From contig CAKPJK010000021.1 of assembly GCA_934162615.1 (NCBI GenBank), positions 1 through 23,763 on the forward strand: a stretch of DNA of 23,763 bases, in the 5' to 3' direction. Shown in pieces: positions 5,454 through 13,194 of this stretch. The number at the start of each line of letters is the position of its first letter. The first letter of the stretch is position 1. The translations under genes were made by a program, and so were the position numbers. The notes below the pieces were generated by a model that saw only the letters and a program-made list of their open reading frames with translations, was not told the origin of the DNA and made no database searches. This DNA comes from an uncultured Clostridia bacterium (GTDB lineage Bacteria > Bacillota > Clostridia > TANB77 > CAG-508).

Positions 5454-8210
5454 TTATTCGAACCATATTCTATAAATTCTTACTGCACTATCACAGTTAT
5501 GGAATCCTACATAGAAATCTTTCCAGCTCGCTCCACTTAAGTTTATTTCAAAGGTTCTTCTAGGAATATTATCATGGTTTGAATTGTTTGCAAACCAAAC
5601 AGTGTCGAATTGCTTCCTATTAGTTTGTCCGTTATTCTGCAATATATCCCTTGTATAGCTAAATAACATATCACAATAATAATATCCATTCGGATTAGAT
5701 GAATTATGGTTATCATAAGAAACCTCTAAGTCTACATAGCATTTTGTAAATCCTCTATTTTGTATTGGCTGATAAATTACCATTGATTTATTTCCTTTTC
5801 CATCAGCGGTAAGTGCGTTGTCTCCAATTTTTATTCCCCAATTATGGCCTCTGTATTCACTTTTGGCTGAGAAATTATATCCTGGATATAATCCATAGTT
5901 AAATACATAGAATGGTATTGTCTTTGTTCCTGTCCAAATACAATTACTATTTCCTAAGTTATCATATACATATATGTGTGTATTATATAATCCGAATTCA
6001 TTTTTATGGTCACTAGTATTAACATGATATATCCATGTTGAACCACTTTGTGATCCTTTTGCTGATGAATTTGCCCACCAACTACCTTTAATATCATCTT
6101 GTCCATTATATTCTGTCCAAGTTGGGAACTGTACTCTATTAACTCCAGATTGTGAATCTGATACTCCATATACATATACATCATATCCTGTTGTAGTAAC
6201 GTTTTTAATTTCTACTGAAGACGCTGTTGGTGCTGATTTATCTATATTTGTTACACTTATTGTCATTGGGTCTCCGGCTTCTTTTTCTTTTTCATAATAG
6301 AATCTAGCATACATAGTTCCATTACTTCCAAATTCTCTAGATACATCATTTGTCCAATTTTCTCCGTCCGTACTTGTTTGCAATGTAAATTCCTTTATTT
6401 CTGAGCTTACTGTAACTGTTACATTTCCATTTGTCCAGTTTGTATTACTGTAATTAGCTTTAATATTTCCTGAGGCATCTGGTACTTTATATTTTACGTA
6501 GAATCTATTACTTATGTATGTAGAAGAGTTATTATATTGGTCTGTTAAACGTATCCATAAATAATATTCCCCAATATTTGTTACTGTATTTGTTACATTT
6601 CTTCCTGATGTAAATGCTTTCCAACTACTAGGTTGTTGTGTACTTGAGTTTGTCCAGCCATATTCTGTTTTATTTGGATCTCCATATACTGTTACAGTTG
6701 ATGCTAGAGTTAGTTTTTCAGATTTGTTAATATATGAAATTGAATAATATCCTCCATTTGGTGAGAATTCCACTCCTACTATTGAGATGATTGATGTTGC
6801 TGTTTGTGTTGAACCATCATAATTTGTAACTGTACATGTTATTGTTGCTTTCCCTGCTTTTTTTCCAGCTATTAAAACTTGTGTTCCATTTGGTGTTATT
6901 GTTGCTATTGAGCCATCTGAAATTGTATATTTAATGTCTTTATAATCACTTCCGCCTATTAAAGTTGCATTAATTCTTCCTGTTTCACCATTTTTTATTA
7001 TTGCACCATCTAAATTAACGCCTACTATTCTTGGTACTACATCTTTTATAATAACACTTTTTCCTGTTTGTGAAATATTACCGGCATTGTCCTTTACCCA
7101 TACAGTACATTTTTTGTTATCTTTTTCAGAGCCAACCGTTATATAGTTTGCAGTTGTCCAACCATCTGCATTTACATCTGGTGCTGATGGTGTTTGACTT
7201 GCTTCTGTCCATGCATAGTAATATCCTGCAATTCCACTTTTATCATCTTCTGCAGAAACCGCTACATAGCTGGTGTTTCCTTTTACAGTACTTGTTGATA
7301 CACTTTTTATTACAGGTGATGTTCTATCAATTCTAATTTTTATGTTTGCTATCTCAGAGTATTTTTCAAGTCCATTTGTTTTCCAGAAGACTTGATAGCT
7401 ATATTCTCCTTCTCTTGTTTCTGTATAATTATTTCCATCCAATTTTTTATAACCTGTTATATAATCTGTGTTATTATTCATTGTACTTCTTATAAAATAA
7501 GTTAAATCTAGGTCATAATAATTTTTACTTGAAAATTCAGCATAGACATTTTTATTTGTCCATCTATTTGATATTTCAGTACTGCTTGAATCTTTTTTTG
7601 TTATTACTTTACCACTTGAGTCGCTTTCTTTTAATTCTGCTGTAAGTTCAGGCTTTTCAACATTATTTGCTATTGTTGATGATGTTGAACCATTTGATAC
7701 TACTAGTCCACTTTTAGATGCTGATATTGTGTATGTGTCATTTCCGACAATTTTATAAGCAAAGTTTTTTAGTTGCTGACCTATTGTTAAATTTGTATTT
7801 CTTACAGTTACTGAGACTATGTCCCCTTCTTTTAAAGAATATTTATTGTCTTTTGAATCTTCTATTCCTTGTTCGATTTGTGATGTATATACTGAATAAT
7901 ATACATTTTCTCCTATTTTGTCTCTTACTGTTTGTGTTGTTTTTTTACCTGGATTTTCATCTAGAATTTTAAATTCCATATTGACATCGTATGTATTACC
8001 CGTTGCGGTTAATGTTTGTGTAAAATTATTGTAATCATCTTTTGTTAGTCCTCCAACGGTTCTTATTTTGTCTACAAAATTGGAAGTTAATGTGTCTACA
8101 TCTAATTTGGACATTGTGTCTACTCTTTGTGATGTAACTTGCAATGGAATTACTACTAATAATACTACTGCTAATAGTATGGCAACTACTGTTATTAATG
8201 TGTCACTCAT
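5454..8210 (-). CDS. Pilin-adhesin fusion: pilin domain with Ig-like, Big_2-like and GBS-Bsp-like domains
   Basis: A 918-residue surface protein. Residues 1-173 are a pilin domain paralogous to the neighbouring 173-residue pilin, with the same N-terminal membrane segment. A Ser/Thr/Lys linker (about 174-215) leads to beta-rich modules: Ig-like at about 215-298, a second at 299-388 (DKSGIAGYYYAW, VWVKDNAGNIS), a Big_2-type Ig domain at about 393-478 (SDGSIATITPNGT, GKKAGKATITCTV), Ig-like modules at 480-575 and 580-658, a GBS-Bsp-like repeat at about 665-755 (VQFPTWTEYNGQDDI, SDHKNEFGLYNTHIYVYD) and a C-terminal domain at about 770-918 with many aromatics. There is no LPxTG or other wall anchor, so the pilin domain must hold it. 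The ATG follows AAAGGAGG. It is best read as the adhesive (perhaps tip) subunit of the fibre; the ligand is unknown. Confidence 0.85.
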   Translation of the reverse strand: MSDTLITVVAILLAVVLLVVIPLQVTSQRVDTMSKLDVDTLTSNFVDKIRTVGGLTKDDYNNFTQTLTATGNTYDVNMEFKILDENPGKKTTQTVRDKIGENVYYSVYTSQIEQGIEDSKDNKYSLKEGDIVSVTVRNTNLTIGQQLKNFAYKIVGNDTYTISASKSGLVVSNGSTSSTIANNVEKPELTAELKESDSSGKVITKKDSSSTEISNRWTNKNVYAEFSSKNYYDLDLTYFIRSTMNNNTDYITGYKKLDGNNYTETREGEYSYQVFWKTNGLEKYSEIANIKIRIDRTSPVIKSVSTSTVKGNTSYVAVSAEDDKSGIAGYYYAWTEASQTPSAPDVNADGWTTANYITVGSEKDNKKCTVWVKDNAGNISQTGKSVIIKDVVPRIVGVNLDGAIIKNGETGRINATLIGGSDYKDIKYTISDGSIATITPNGTQVLIAGKKAGKATITCTVTNYDGSTQTATSIISIVGVEFSPNGGYYSISYINKSEKLTLASTVTVYGDPNKTEYGWTNSSTQQPSSWKAFTSGRNVTNTVTNIGEYYLWIRLTDQYNNSSTYISNRFYVKYKVPDASGNIKANYSNTNWTNGNVTVTVSSEIKEFTLQTSTDGENWTNDVSREFGSNGTMYARFYYEKEKEAGDPMTISVTNIDKSAPTASSVEIKNVTTTGYDVYVYGVSDSQSGVNRVQFPTWTEYNGQDDIKGSWWANSSAKGSQSGSTWIYHVNTSDHKNEFGLYNTHIYVYDNLGNSNCIWTGTKTIPFYVFNYGLYPGYNFSAKSEYRGHNWGIKIGDNALTADGKGNKSMVIYQPIQNRGFTKCYVDLEVSYDNHNSSNPNGYYYCDMLFSYTRDILQNNGQTNRKQFDTVWFANNSNHDNIPRRTFEINLSGASWKDFYVGFHNCDSAVRIYRIWFE

Positions 8211-8248
8211 TTAAACCTCCTTTTTTATTTTGTATACTATATCTTTTA

Positions 8249-8875
8249 TTATGTTTTGTTTTTTATTGTATATGTTATAATTCTTTTTTGTGTTTTATTT
8301 ACATCTGGTACATCTTCATCATCATTTTGATAATAAACTCCCAATTCTTCTGTAATTATTTTTCCTTTTGATACCTCTCTTGTTATCATGTCACATAAAG
8401 ATGTCCTTCCTATTTCAATATTAAATTTTTTGTTAAAGTCTGCTTCGCTTCCTTTAAATTTATGATATAAAATTCCACATAAAAATTCAGCTTTTTGATC
8501 ATTATTTGCAAGTGTTACATTTTGATATTTAGTACCATTATTTGATTCTAAGTCTAGAATGTTTTTTTCTATTCTATCACCTGCTAAATTTATTGTATAA
8601 ATTGAATCTGGTAATCCATTGAAAACTATTTTATAATTTTCTAGGTATGCTCTCATTACTGTTGGTATTATTGTTTCTATTCCTACTTGTCTTTCTGTTC
8701 CTGTTGCCTTGTAATAATAGTCTCCATTCATATATACAGTTTCTCTATCCCTAGCGTCCAATATCATATCCGTTGTTTGTCTTGCTTGCGAAAAAAACGG
8801 AATAATAATGGATAATGCTAATACAAATAGTAATACGGCTCCTGCCATTTTTAATGCGTCTGCTGCGTTTTCCAT
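8249..8875 (-). CDS. MENA-type pilin-like protein (208 aa)
   Basis: Starts MENAADALKMAGAV, matching the N-terminal block of the other short pilin-like genes upstream, followed by a hydrophobic helix to about residue 28. The soluble part contains IETIIPTVMRAYLENYKIVF (about 66-85), which sits where the others carry their DVI-x-x-IN helix, and two cysteines that could form a disulfide. It ends with a beta-like RIITYTI tail. It is the longest bridge between the short pilins and the adhesin gene, with 38 bases to the latter. The ribosome site is AAGGAGGA. It is probably a minor pilin; assignment rests on the N-terminus, position and topology, since the soluble domain was not recognised. Confidence 0.7.
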   Translation of the reverse strand: MENAADALKMAGAVLLFVLALSIIIPFFSQARQTTDMILDARDRETVYMNGDYYYKATGTERQVGIETIIPTVMRAYLENYKIVFNGLPDSIYTINLAGDRIEKNILDLESNNGTKYQNVTLANNDQKAEFLCGILYHKFKGSEADFNKKFNIEIGRTSLCDMITREVSKGKIITEELGVYYQNDDEDVPDVNKTQKRIITYTIKNKT

Positions 8876-8909
8876 TATTATTCCTCCTTATTTATTATTA
8901 TTTTTATTA

Positions 8910-9305
8910 TTATTTATGTGTTACAATTACTGCTTTATTTATATATCCTGTGTTTCCATCTGTTTCAAATGAAACATCATACTTCTTAACACTTGATACA
9001 CTTGATGTAGTTGTTACTGCTTTCCCATCAACAGTTATTGTTATTTCCCTATCATTATTGTCTGCTTTATCACTTGCATTACTTGCATTTATTTCGGAAA
9101 TTAATGCTTTAACATCTGTACCATTTTTTAAATTTCCTTCATATTTTGTAAATGCACTATTAAATGTTGAAATTTGTGCTTTTGAGATACCACTATTTCC
9201 AATTGTATCTTGTGCTTGGTTAAATACCATTATTCCTAAAGATATTAACAAAATTGATAATAATATAGCACCTGCTATAATTAATGCTTTTGATGCATTC
9301 TCCAT
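8910..9305 (-). CDS. MENA-type pilin-like protein (131 aa)
   Basis: The smallest member: MENASKALIIAGA, hydrophobic helix to about residue 28, then FNSAFTKYEG (48-57) and GTDVKALISEIN (62-73), both conserved in register with the 161- and 223-residue members. The C-terminal half is a predicted beta sheet (REITITVDGKAVTTT, KYDVSFETDGNTGYI). A single N-terminal helix plus a small beta domain is the classic pilin layout. Ribosome site AAAGGAGG. The compact size suits a repeated fibre subunit, so this is an alternative candidate for a major pilin. Confidence 0.72.
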   Translation of the reverse strand: MENASKALIIAGAILLSILLISLGIMVFNQAQDTIGNSGISKAQISTFNSAFTKYEGNLKNGTDVKALISEINASNASDKADNNDREITITVDGKAVTTTSSVSSVKKYDVSFETDGNTGYINKAVIVTHK

Positions 9306-9373
9306 GTTTTTTCCTCCTTTGTTTTTTTATATTTAAAATACTAACTTTCATATTAGTAACATTAAAAACTAAA

Positions 9374-9805
9374 TTAATTTGTAATTTGTTCAAATAACAT
9401 ATATTTTACTTTTTTGGTTGATTGATGATATTCTATATTTGTACATTTAAATTTTATATTTCCATAATATGCTAAAAAATCTTGCATACCATTTTTATTA
9501 AATGTTTCCATTTGATATATTGTATCATTATCTGTTATTTTAACTTCTATACTTATAGAATTTTTTTCATTATCTTTATATATCCCTTTACTGTTTTTTT
9601 CAACTTCATTTTTTTCGTTGTTGTCTATTGCTCTGTTCATAACTGTTACTAAGTCTGTACCAGATACTTCTACATTCAGATAATTTTCAAATTCTAAGTT
9701 TGCCTTTTTTGATATATTGTAATTTGCTTTATAGTTTAAAAATATATAAGAAATCCCACTAATTACAATAATTATCATTGCAAAAAATAAAACTATTTTT
9801 TTCAT
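9374..9805 (-). CDS. Divergent pilin-like protein (143 aa) with MKK start
   Basis: Starts MKKIVLFFAMIII, so the MENA block is replaced by a short basic head and a membrane segment (about 4-23). The soluble part still shows family features: FENYLNVEVSGTDLVTVMNR (39-58) followed by AIDNN resembles GYDVITIINKAIDFN of the 223-residue member, and the tail FKCTNIEYH...VKYMLFEQ resembles FKNTDIQY...IVGMTFQ. It is therefore a relative whose N-terminus has been exchanged or has diverged. It could be a minor pilin or a chaperone-like partner that stays in the membrane. A sigma-A-like promoter lies directly in front, so it may be expressed separately. Confidence 0.65.
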   Translation of the reverse strand: MKKIVLFFAMIIIVISGISYIFLNYKANYNISKKANLEFENYLNVEVSGTDLVTVMNRAIDNNEKNEVEKNSKGIYKDNEKNSISIEVKITDNDTIYQMETFNKNGMQDFLAYYGNIKFKCTNIEYHQSTKKVKYMLFEQITN

Positions 9806-9820
9806 ATTTTGTCCTTTTTT

Positions 9821-9849
9821 ATTATACTATTTATATGTTTTTTTTTCAA
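9821..9849 (-). promoter_or_regulatory. Possible sigma-A-type promoter before the MKK pilin-like gene
   Basis: Minus-strand TTGAAA (9844-9849), 17-nt spacer, TATAAT (9821-9826). The hexamers are excellent, but transcription would begin about nine bases before the ATG, inside or next to the AAGGAC ribosome site, giving a very short leader. That lowers confidence that it is used. Confidence 0.45.
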
Positions 9850-9869
9850 TATTTTTTTATTTTTTTTTA

Positions 9870-10355
9870 CTATTTTTTAAATGTTAAAGACTTAACTCTA
9901 CCATTATCATGATATGTTATAATGCAACTATATTTTGGCAGTTCAGTAACATTTTTTTGTTCATCCTGTATTGCTTTATTATAGTAGCTTGTATCATAAT
10001 TTTGTAAATTGTCTGTTGTACCATTTATACTTTCAAATCTAACTGTTATTTTGTAGTTGTTTTCAAAATAAGAATTGTCTACTTTACCGTCACTTTCATC
10101 GTCAGTATAATATTTGTTGTTTTCACGTGCATATCCTGCTGCTGTGATAACATCATATACTGTCCATTTTTTTTCGTTAGTTTCGTATGTAGTAAATTTT
10201 GAGTTAAATTGTACAAGCTGTTGTTCTTCTGTTCTTTTATTTATTTCAGCAGATGTTGAACCAAAGTCTGCAAATAGGTATACTGCCAGTGATAATATTA
10301 GTACCCCTATTAGTATTCCACCTGCCATTATTAAGGCATTTGATGCATTTTCCAT
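9870..10355 (-). CDS. MENA-type pilin-like protein (161 aa)
   Basis: MENASNALIMAGGIL then a hydrophobic helix to about residue 28. FNSKFTTYE (50-58) and YDVITAAGYARENN (67-80) align without gaps with the 223-residue member, and the C-terminal strands IITYHDNGRVKSLTFKK match the family tail. It is ten bases downstream of the 223-residue gene, so the pair is likely translationally coupled and arose by tandem duplication. Its soluble domain holds the beta strands NYKITVRFESING. It is probably a minor or alternative pilin subunit on the outside of the cytoplasmic membrane. Confidence 0.72.
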   Translation of the reverse strand: MENASNALIMAGGILIGVLILSLAVYLFADFGSTSAEINKRTEEQQLVQFNSKFTTYETNEKKWTVYDVITAAGYARENNKYYTDDESDGKVDNSYFENNYKITVRFESINGTTDNLQNYDTSYYNKAIQDEQKNVTELPKYSCIITYHDNGRVKSLTFKK

Positions 10356-10365
10356 AATTTACTCC

Positions 10366-11037
10366 TTATTTTACAAATTGAAATGTCATTCCTACTATTT
10401 GGTCTCCATTATATTGAATGTCTGTATTTTTAAAAGTCGAGTTTTTAAATTCAGAATATTCCCTATATTGTGCTATAACATTTAAAGTTATGCTACTATC
10501 ATCTGTTCCTAAAATGTCTTTTACTGTTTTATCACCATTTTTGATTGAGTCATAGTTTGCTGATAAATTACTTAATTTAGATAATTTATATTTTTGTTCT
10601 AAAGAAGAAAATGTCTTTATTCCTTGTGGAATCACATCTGTAGAACTTTTTATAGAATAAGTATCTACCTTTCCTTTAAGCCATTCTGTAGCATCATCAA
10701 CTCCATATTTGTTAGTGAATGCTTTCATATTTGTAATTGTTATTGTTATTTTTTTACTGTAATCAACAGAATTTGCTGTTTCTTTTGTTGTTCCTTCTTT
10801 TGAGTTAAAGTCGATTGCTTTATTAATAATTGTTATTACATCGTATCCTTTTATATTATCACCAGAATATTTTGCATATTCTTTATTAAAATCTGCAACT
10901 TGTGAAGTTTTTTCTGATGTGGTCTGTGCTTTTTCATAGTCACCTATTTGATTAAATACTAGTAATAATGCACCTATTATTAATAAAGCTATAAGCATTC
11001 CACCTGCCATTAATAGTGCCTTTGAAGCATTTTCCAT
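10366..11037 (-). CDS. MENA-type pilin-like protein (223 aa), first of the pilin run
   Basis: MENASKALLMAGGML plus a hydrophobic helix to about residue 28, a charged helix, then FNKEYAKYSGD (50-60) and GYDVITIINKAIDFN (64-78). The middle carries an insert relative to the shorter members (about 90-170, with beta strands KKITITITNMKAF and a helix). The tail TDIQYNGDQIVGMTFQFVK matches the family C-terminal strands. Ribosome site GAAAGGAAAG. A stem-loop (11061-11091) separates it from the platform gene. It is the likely ancestral long form of the paralogue group, and the order of genes suggests repeated tandem duplication. Confidence 0.72.
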   Translation of the reverse strand: MENASKALLMAGGMLIALLIIGALLLVFNQIGDYEKAQTTSEKTSQVADFNKEYAKYSGDNIKGYDVITIINKAIDFNSKEGTTKETANSVDYSKKITITITNMKAFTNKYGVDDATEWLKGKVDTYSIKSSTDVIPQGIKTFSSLEQKYKLSKLSNLSANYDSIKNGDKTVKDILGTDDSSITLNVIAQYREYSEFKNSTFKNTDIQYNGDQIVGMTFQFVK

Positions 11038-11060
11038 ATTTTTCTTTCCTTTCTAAGTTT

Positions 11061-11091
11061 AGCTTAAGCCCAAAAAATTTCGACTTAAGCT
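11061..11091 (-). other. Stem-loop between platform gene and first pilin gene
   Basis: AGCTTAAG (11061-11068) and CTTAAGCT (11084-11091) are exact reverse complements around a 15-nt loop. There is no U-tract on the minus strand, so this looks less like a terminator than like a processing or stabilising stem at the boundary between low-copy machinery genes and high-copy pilin genes. Confidence 0.4.
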
Positions 11092-11097
11092 TTTTTA

Positions 11098-13173
11098 TTA
11101 GAAGCTACTTGATGACATACTAGAGAATGTGCTTGACATTGATGTTAATCCTATGAATACAAGTGGAATAATTAGGTATCCTACAAACAAGCATACCATA
11201 GGTGCAAATCCTATTACTTTTCCTATCATTCCTTGTCTTTTTATTAGTCTTTCATTTGATTCTTTTCTCTTGTCTCTGTAGTATTCTCTTTCAGAGTCTA
11301 GTTCGTCAAATGCGTCTTTTATTGGTATTTTTTCAACAGCTGCTTGCATACTTTCTACAATTCTTATTAATGGTAAATATGAGATATCATTTTTTAAGTT
11401 TTCAAGTGCTTCCCATGCACCTGCCTCGTAGTCATTAACACATCTTGTAATTTGGCTTTTAAATATGTTTGAATATCTTTCTAGCCATTCAAGCATCATT
11501 TCTACATTTATTCTTTCAATTCTCATAAGCATTAGTATTATTGTCTGGAATTGCATTACCTCGTCTTCCATTTCTAGTTGTCTCATTTTTGCTTGGAACA
11601 TTAGTAACCATATTGGTCCCATATATCCTACTATTGCAAATACAAATGCCAATAGTAGTTCAAACCATTGAAAAGATTCACTATTTACAACTTGTAGTTT
11701 TCCAAGTATTCTTTCTGCTGCTTTTTCTATTTCTTCATCTGTTGAGTCTTTATAATATTTTGATCTAGTTAATGCTCTTTCTATATCTTTTTGCGTTGTG
11801 TCAAGTTTGCCTCTAAACATATCCAAAAATACATTGTCTTGTTTTGTTAGTTCCATTGCCTTTTTTTCGTCTTTGGCCGACATACTTATTAGATTATAAT
11901 CTGTTGTCGGTTGTGTATACTCATAATCTATTGCTATTTGATGTAAATACATAAATACAAATATTGATGTTATAAATGTTACTATTGCTATTGCTATTCT
12001 ATTTATATATACCCATTCCATTTTTAATGGAGAAGCTGCATCTGTTAAAAGTTGTTTTACCTTTTTATATTCTTTTGAGCCATCTTTTGGTAAAAACTTG
12101 TCTATTATTTTTTTTGCAAGTTTATTTTTGTATAATTTTGCTTGCCATGGATTTTCTGTATTTTGTGTGTTCATATTTACTGAACCATTGTCTTTTAGTT
12201 TTCTAACTAGTATATATGATATAAATGTTATTATTAATATCAATATTTGGACTATCGTTCCTGATTTTCCATAATACCAGTTTTTTACAAATGAGAAGTT
12301 TGATACTGCCCAACTTTTTATTGGTTCTAGTAATAATACTGGCGCTATTGAAATAAATGATAAACTTCTAAATACATAGTTTAATTTATCTCTTTTTAAT
12401 ATTTCAATTTGCATTTCTTGTGTTATATTATCAACGTTTTTCAAGTATAATGAAGCACCATCTACTTTTCTATCACCAAATTCTTTTGTTAGGTATGATA
12501 TACCTGCAAATTCTTTTAAATAGTTGTTTGGTGCAACATCATAATATTTTTCCAGTTCTGTTTCTGGGTCGTCTGAAGTTAATATTTCGTAAATTTTTTC
12601 GCCTTGTCTAGATATGTCTTTTTCGTCATCTTGTGATACTTGATATATAGCTTCTTCTACCATGTTAAACTCATGATATGCATGCCTTATTTCTGAGAAG
12701 AAGTCTAATTGCTGTGTAAGTAATTCTGTGTCTTTTTTGTCAACAGACCCCTCCATCAAAATATCTATCATAAATAATTCAAATATTAATAAAATGAACA
12801 TTAATAAGTAATTGTTTTTGGTTACAACGATTGTAATAATAATAAGCGGTATTAATATTACAAGTGCTTTTGTCAATATTTTTGCTACATCACGTCTTGT
12901 TATGTATTCATCATCTATATTTAATATTTCTAATCTTCTTCTTAATTTTAATACATATCTTTTTATGAATGGAAGTCTTGAAAAGAATATATATAATTTT
13001 TGATACATTATTTCTGAAGAGAATGCACTTGCCTTTGTTCCTCTTTGTAAATTTTGTATCTTTTTATATTCCGACTTTTGCATTTTTTTGTTCATTATAT
13101 AATAGGCAATTCCTATTGCAACCATTAACGCAACTGATACTCCCATTATTATAAAGATAATTTGGTTTGACAC
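11098..13173 (-). CDS. TadB-TadC-like inner-membrane platform protein, single-chain fusion
   Basis: A 691-residue membrane protein made of two related halves. The first half (about 1-330) has membrane segments near 5-27, 102-118, 122-140, 267-283 and 306-323 and a cytoplasmic helical T2SSF-type core (QLDFFSEIRHAYHEFNMVEEAIYQ, about 155-178, split here by its natural helices). The second half (about 340-691) has segments near 388-410, 504-526 and 654-677 and a second core (QTIILMLMRIERINV; CVNDYEAGAWEALENL; PIKDAFDELDSEREYYRDKR). In Tad systems TadB and TadC are separate proteins that pair as the platform extracting pilins from the membrane; here they are joined. It starts with GTG (13171-13173) preceded by AGGAGGTG. 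It works with the ATPase encoded just upstream. Confidence 0.82.
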   Translation of the reverse strand: MSNQIIFIIMGVSVALMVAIGIAYYIMNKKMQKSEYKKIQNLQRGTKASAFSSEIMYQKLYIFFSRLPFIKRYVLKLRRRLEILNIDDEYITRRDVAKILTKALVILIPLIIITIVVTKNNYLLMFILLIFELFMIDILMEGSVDKKDTELLTQQLDFFSEIRHAYHEFNMVEEAIYQVSQDDEKDISRQGEKIYEILTSDDPETELEKYYDVAPNNYLKEFAGISYLTKEFGDRKVDGASLYLKNVDNITQEMQIEILKRDKLNYVFRSLSFISIAPVLLLEPIKSWAVSNFSFVKNWYYGKSGTIVQILILIITFISYILVRKLKDNGSVNMNTQNTENPWQAKLYKNKLAKKIIDKFLPKDGSKEYKKVKQLLTDAASPLKMEWVYINRIAIAIVTFITSIFVFMYLHQIAIDYEYTQPTTDYNLISMSAKDEKKAMELTKQDNVFLDMFRGKLDTTQKDIERALTRSKYYKDSTDEEIEKAAERILGKLQVVNSESFQWFELLLAFVFAIVGYMGPIWLLMFQAKMRQLEMEDEVMQFQTIILMLMRIERINVEMMLEWLERYSNIFKSQITRCVNDYEAGAWEALENLKNDISYLPLIRIVESMQAAVEKIPIKDAFDELDSEREYYRDKRKESNERLIKRQGMIGKVIGFAPMVCLFVGYLIIPLVFIGLTSMSSTFSSMSSSSF

Positions 13174-13194
13174 TTGTATTTCACCTCCTGATTA

